Source: Streptomyces sp. SA15 (GTDB lineage: Bacteria; Actinomycetota; Actinomycetes; Streptomycetales; Streptomycetaceae). Taken from it: 59,877 nucleotides of DNA. The number at the start of each line of letters is the position of its first letter. Position 1 is the stretch's first letter. The position numbers were made by a program, and so were the translations under genes. The DNA is taken from the NCBI RefSeq assembly GCF_002291145.1, contig NZ_NTGE01000112.1, forward strand, positions 1 through 59,877, given 5' to 3'. Under the pieces are notes generated by a model. The model did not search any database. It was not told where the DNA came from and worked only from the letters and a program-made list of their open reading frames with translations. Shown piece after piece: positions 57,796 through 59,877 of this stretch.

Positions 57796-58467
57796 ATGAG
57801 CGAGTCGCAGCTCTGGGACGACGTCGACGACTACTTCACCACCCACCTCGCCCGGGACGACGAGGCCCTCGAGGCGGCCCTGCGCGACAGCGAGGCGGCC
57901 GAGCTACCGCGCGTGAATGTCACGGCGCCCCAGGGCAAGTTCCTGCAGCTCCTGGCCCAGCTCCAGGGCGCCCGCACCATCCTGGAGATCGGCACCCTCG
58001 GCGGCTACAGCACCATCTGGCTGGCCCGCGCGCTGCCCGCCGACGGCCGCCTGATCTCGCTGGAGTACAACCCCCGGCACGCCGAGGTCGCCACCCGCAA
58101 CATCGCCCGCGCGGGCCTCGACAAGCTGGTCGAGGTGCGGGTGGGCGCGGCGCTGGAGTCGCTGCCCCAGCTGGCCGACGAGAACCCGGCCCCCTTCGAC
58201 CTGGTCTTCATCGACGCCGACAAGGCCAACAACCCGCACTACGTGGAGTGGGCCCTCAAGCTGACGAGCGTGGGCAGCCTGATCGTCGTCGACAACGTGG
58301 TGCGTGGCGGCCGGGTCGCCGACGCCGACAGCACCGCGCCGGACATCCAGGGCACCCGGACCGCCATCGAACTGATCGGCAGGCACCCGAGGCTCAGCGG
58401 TACGGCGATCCAGACGGTGGGCAGCAAGGGGTACGACGGGTTCGCGATGGCTCGGGTGCTGGCGTAG
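57796..58467 (+). CDS. SAM-dependent O-methyltransferase (Methyltransf_3, COMT-like)
   Basis: A 223-residue cation-dependent O-methyltransferase. ILEIGTLGGYSTIWLARALP is SAM motif I, LVFIDADKANNPHYVEWAL holds the metal-binding Asp and catalytic region, and LIVVDNVVRGGRV the second metal Asp-Asn pair. ATG 57796. Such enzymes methylate catechols or related phenols. It lies alone after a 241-nt gap in which I see no clear feature beyond a presumed promoter. Confidence 0.9.
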   Translation: MSESQLWDDVDDYFTTHLARDDEALEAALRDSEAAELPRVNVTAPQGKFLQLLAQLQGARTILEIGTLGGYSTIWLARALPADGRLISLEYNPRHAEVATRNIARAGLDKLVEVRVGAALESLPQLADENPAPFDLVFIDADKANNPHYVEWALKLTSVGSLIVVDNVVRGGRVADADSTAPDIQGTRTAIELIGRHPRLSGTAIQTVGSKGYDGFAMARVLA

Positions 58468-58511
58468 GACTGCGCTTTACGTCCCCTTGGGTCTTCGGTT
58501 GTCGCCGGTGG

Positions 58512-58904
58512 TCAGAGCTCGTGGTAGAAGCCGACGTTGACGCTGCGCGGGGCGGTGCGGTCGTGGATGACGATCTCGCCGCTGCCGCCTCGGGGCAGCG
58601 TGACGGTGCCGCCGTACGCGAGGGGCTGGGCGTACTCGCCGACGGTCAGCCGGACCTCGGAGGACGGGTCGGGCTGGGAGCCCTGCAGCCAGGTCACCTG
58701 CCAGGTGCCCTCGGGGCCGCACAGAAACTCCAGGTGGACGCGGGAGACGAACAGCCAGTCGTCGGGCGTCGCCAGCCGGCACACGGACTTGTCCCGGCCC
58801 ACCCGCAGCACGGCGCCCGGGTCGCTGGGCGCGTCGGCCATGAGCATGCCGGCCGTGGCGCCCTCCTCGGCCGCGGAGACGGCGGCCATGGTGAGTTCGA
58901 GCAC
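58512..58904 (-). CDS. FHA-domain-like small protein
   Basis: A 130-residue protein. LRVGRDKSVCRLATPDDWLF followed by VSRVHLEFLCGPEGTWQVTW resembles the phosphothreonine-binding loops of FHA domains (GR...SRxH), and YGGTVTLPRGGSGEIVIHD the final strands; the central part is slightly atypical. It would bind a phosphothreonine peptide made by a Ser/Thr kinase; no kinase is nearby. ATG 58904 with AGGAGG just upstream. Confidence 0.65.
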   Translation of the reverse strand: MLELTMAAVSAAEEGATAGMLMADAPSDPGAVLRVGRDKSVCRLATPDDWLFVSRVHLEFLCGPEGTWQVTWLQGSQPDPSSEVRLTVGEYAQPLAYGGTVTLPRGGSGEIVIHDRTAPRSVNVGFYHEL

Positions 58905-58984
58905 GTGCGTTCCTCCTGAAGTGTCCTTGCTCAGCCGCCGAATGATAAATCGCCCGGCCTCAACGCGTCCGGCACACTGGACTC

Positions 58985-59431
58985 ATGGCCGAGCGAAAGC
59001 CACCCGGAGTTCCGTTCGAGATGGGGGTCCCTCCGCTCGAACGTAGTTGAGAGTGGGGGAGGGTGGACCGACAGATCCGGGAGGCGGAGGAGCGGGGCGC
59101 CTTCGACCGGCTGCCGGGTGCGGGCAAGCCGCTGCCGGGCGTCATCGACGCGCCGTACGACGAACTGTGGTGGATCAAGCGGAAGATGGCCCGCGAGGGC
59201 TGGTCGGTGCTGCCGCCCGCGCTGGCGCTGCGCAAGGAGGCCGAGGACGCGCTCGCGGCGGCTGCGCAGGCGCCGACCGAGCGGATCGTCCGCGAGCTGG
59301 TCGAGGACCTCAACGTCAAGATCCGCGACCACCTGGCCAAGCCGCCGCCCGGACCCCCGCTGGGTCTGAAGCCGTACGACGTCGAGGAGGTCGTACGGCG
59401 GTGGCGGGAGGGCCGGACGACGGCCGAGTAG
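58985..59431 (+). pseudogene. DUF1992 (DnaJC28-type) gene interrupted by a short repeat
   Basis: The frame starts at ATG 58985 with the family N-terminus MAERKPPGVPFE. It then runs into MGVPPLERS and a TGA (59048-59050), and continues in the same frame as VDRQIREAEERGAFDRLPGA and a complete DUF1992 domain to 59431. The extra ~35 bases form a stem-loop (CCCTCC...GGGAGG). Translation may restart at GTG 59063, but GGGGAGG then directly touches the start codon. A shortened 122-residue protein may therefore still be made. Function of DUF1992 proteins is unknown. Confidence 0.75.
59022..59062. repeat. Short interspersed repeat, hairpin-forming
   Basis: Contains CTCGAACGTAGTTGAGAG flanked by CCCTCC and GGGGGAGG. 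I recall very similar sequence scattered between Streptomyces genes. It carries an in-frame TGA in the DUF1992 gene. Confidence 0.6.
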
Positions 59432-59441
59432 CGCCGCTGCC

Positions 59442-59877
59442 TCAGAGGCGCAGCAGCCGTTCCGCGAGCTCGCGGTAGTCCCGCAGGGCCAGGCGGAGTT
59501 GTTCGGTGTCGGCGGACGTCGCGGGCTTGCCCTCGACGCCGCCCTCGGTGGTCTGCCAGGACATGCGGAGGGTACGACGCCGCTGCGTCACGGCTTCGGT
59601 GAACCGGGAGGCGGCCTCCTCCAGCACATGATCGGCCTCCTGTACGGCGTCCCGCGGCCCGTCCACGAAACCGGCGATCGCGTGCTGAAGGCGCAGCGCC
59701 AGCTTGTCGGACTCGTCGTGCGGGAGGAGGGGGGTGGTGGGGGCCTCGCGGTCGGGGGTGCGGGAGGCTTCGCGGCCGGAGGCGCCTGAGCCCTCGCGGG
59801 CGGTGGCGCCGAGCGGGTGCGAGGGGCCCGCTGGGTCGGGGGTGCCCGCGCGGTCGGGGCTGCCCGCCGGTCCCGGG
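59442..59877 (-). CDS. Conserved Streptomyces protein of unknown function, 5' end outside window
   Basis: About 144 residues are visible; the open frame continues to the window edge. The N-terminal visible part is low-complexity (PGPAGSPDRAGTPDPAG, rich in Pro, Gly, Arg, Thr and Ser). From LALRLQHAIAGFVDGPRDAV onwards it is helical and charged (ADHVLEEAASRFTEAVTQRR, LRLALRDYRELAERLLRL). The short GTG start at 59666 would cut off the amphipathic helix, so the longer frame is preferred. No function recognised. Confidence 0.6.
   Translation of the reverse strand, partial: PGPAGSPDRAGTPDPAGPSHPLGATAREGSGASGREASRTPDREAPTTPLLPHDESDKLALRLQHAIAGFVDGPRDAVQEADHVLEEAASRFTEAVTQRRRTLRMSWQTTEGGVEGKPATSADTEQLRLALRDYRELAERLLRL

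Overview
The window is high-GC actinobacterial DNA and almost certainly Streptomyces. Codons are strongly G/C at the third position, GTG starts and 4-nt stop/start overlaps are common, and there are Scr1/DUF5753-DUF397 regulators, a SigE-type sigma factor, GT87/PAP2 fusions and F420-dependent oxidoreductases. The left end (RNase H/phosphatase, C4 zinc ribbon, Nif3-like, beta-propeller-like protein) resembles, from memory, conserved Streptomyces core gene order. No rRNA, tRNA, CRISPR array or intact transposase was seen.

Layout. 1-3.8 kb: conserved housekeeping block ending in a strong terminator. 3.9-7.1 kb: MaoC/alcohol dehydrogenase/short-chain dehydrogenase operon. 7.2-9.3 kb: two-component system. 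9.5-13.4 kb: redox genes with a MarR regulator (enone reductase, old yellow enzyme, NmrA-like protein). 13.6-18.5 kb: ECF-type sigma factor with partner, and two divergent MFS exporters. 18.6-24.7 kb: lectin, sialidase, amidase, F420 oxidoreductase. 24.7-28.9 kb: glycosyltransferase/methyltransferase/toroid operon divergent from a TetR regulator. 28.9-32.2 kb: TPP-type riboswitch, ferredoxin, aldehyde dehydrogenase, metallo-hydrolase. 32.3-39.5 kb: kinase gene carrying a MITE, then a cobalamin riboswitch and a complete ECF transporter operon. 39.5-46.7 kb: LacI-controlled sugar ABC transporter with divergent GH32-like and GH1 enzymes. 46.7-52.9 kb: accessory genes, a collapsed MoxR/VWA locus, a second MITE, and an HTH/DUF397 pair. 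52.9-55.5 kb: divergent thiolase and P450. 55.5-59.9 kb: GT87/PAP2 fusion, O-methyltransferase, FHA protein, an interrupted DUF1992 gene and a partial gene.

The most interesting reading is a dispersed steroid/isoprenoid side-chain catabolism regulon. The TetR protein at 28.2 kb resembles mycobacterial KstR. Sites matching, or one base from, the KstR consensus TnnAACnnGTTnnA lie upstream of the MaoC-ADH-SDR operon, between the TetR gene and the glycosyltransferase operon, before the metallo-hydrolase, and between a FadA5-like thiolase and a CYP125-like P450. A 3Fe-4S ferredoxin next to the aldehyde dehydrogenase is a candidate electron donor for the P450. The boxed glycosyltransferase/methyltransferase/toroid operon is not a known part of such regulons.

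Second theme: genome wear. Two MITE-like elements, a solitary inverted-repeat relic, a stop-bearing short interspersed repeat in a DUF1992 gene, a double deletion in a MoxR/VWA locus, a lectin remnant and many short tandem repeats (8-72 bp) at gene edges or inside reading frames all occur here. Family assignments rest on reading the translated sequences from memory of the families; no database search was run.
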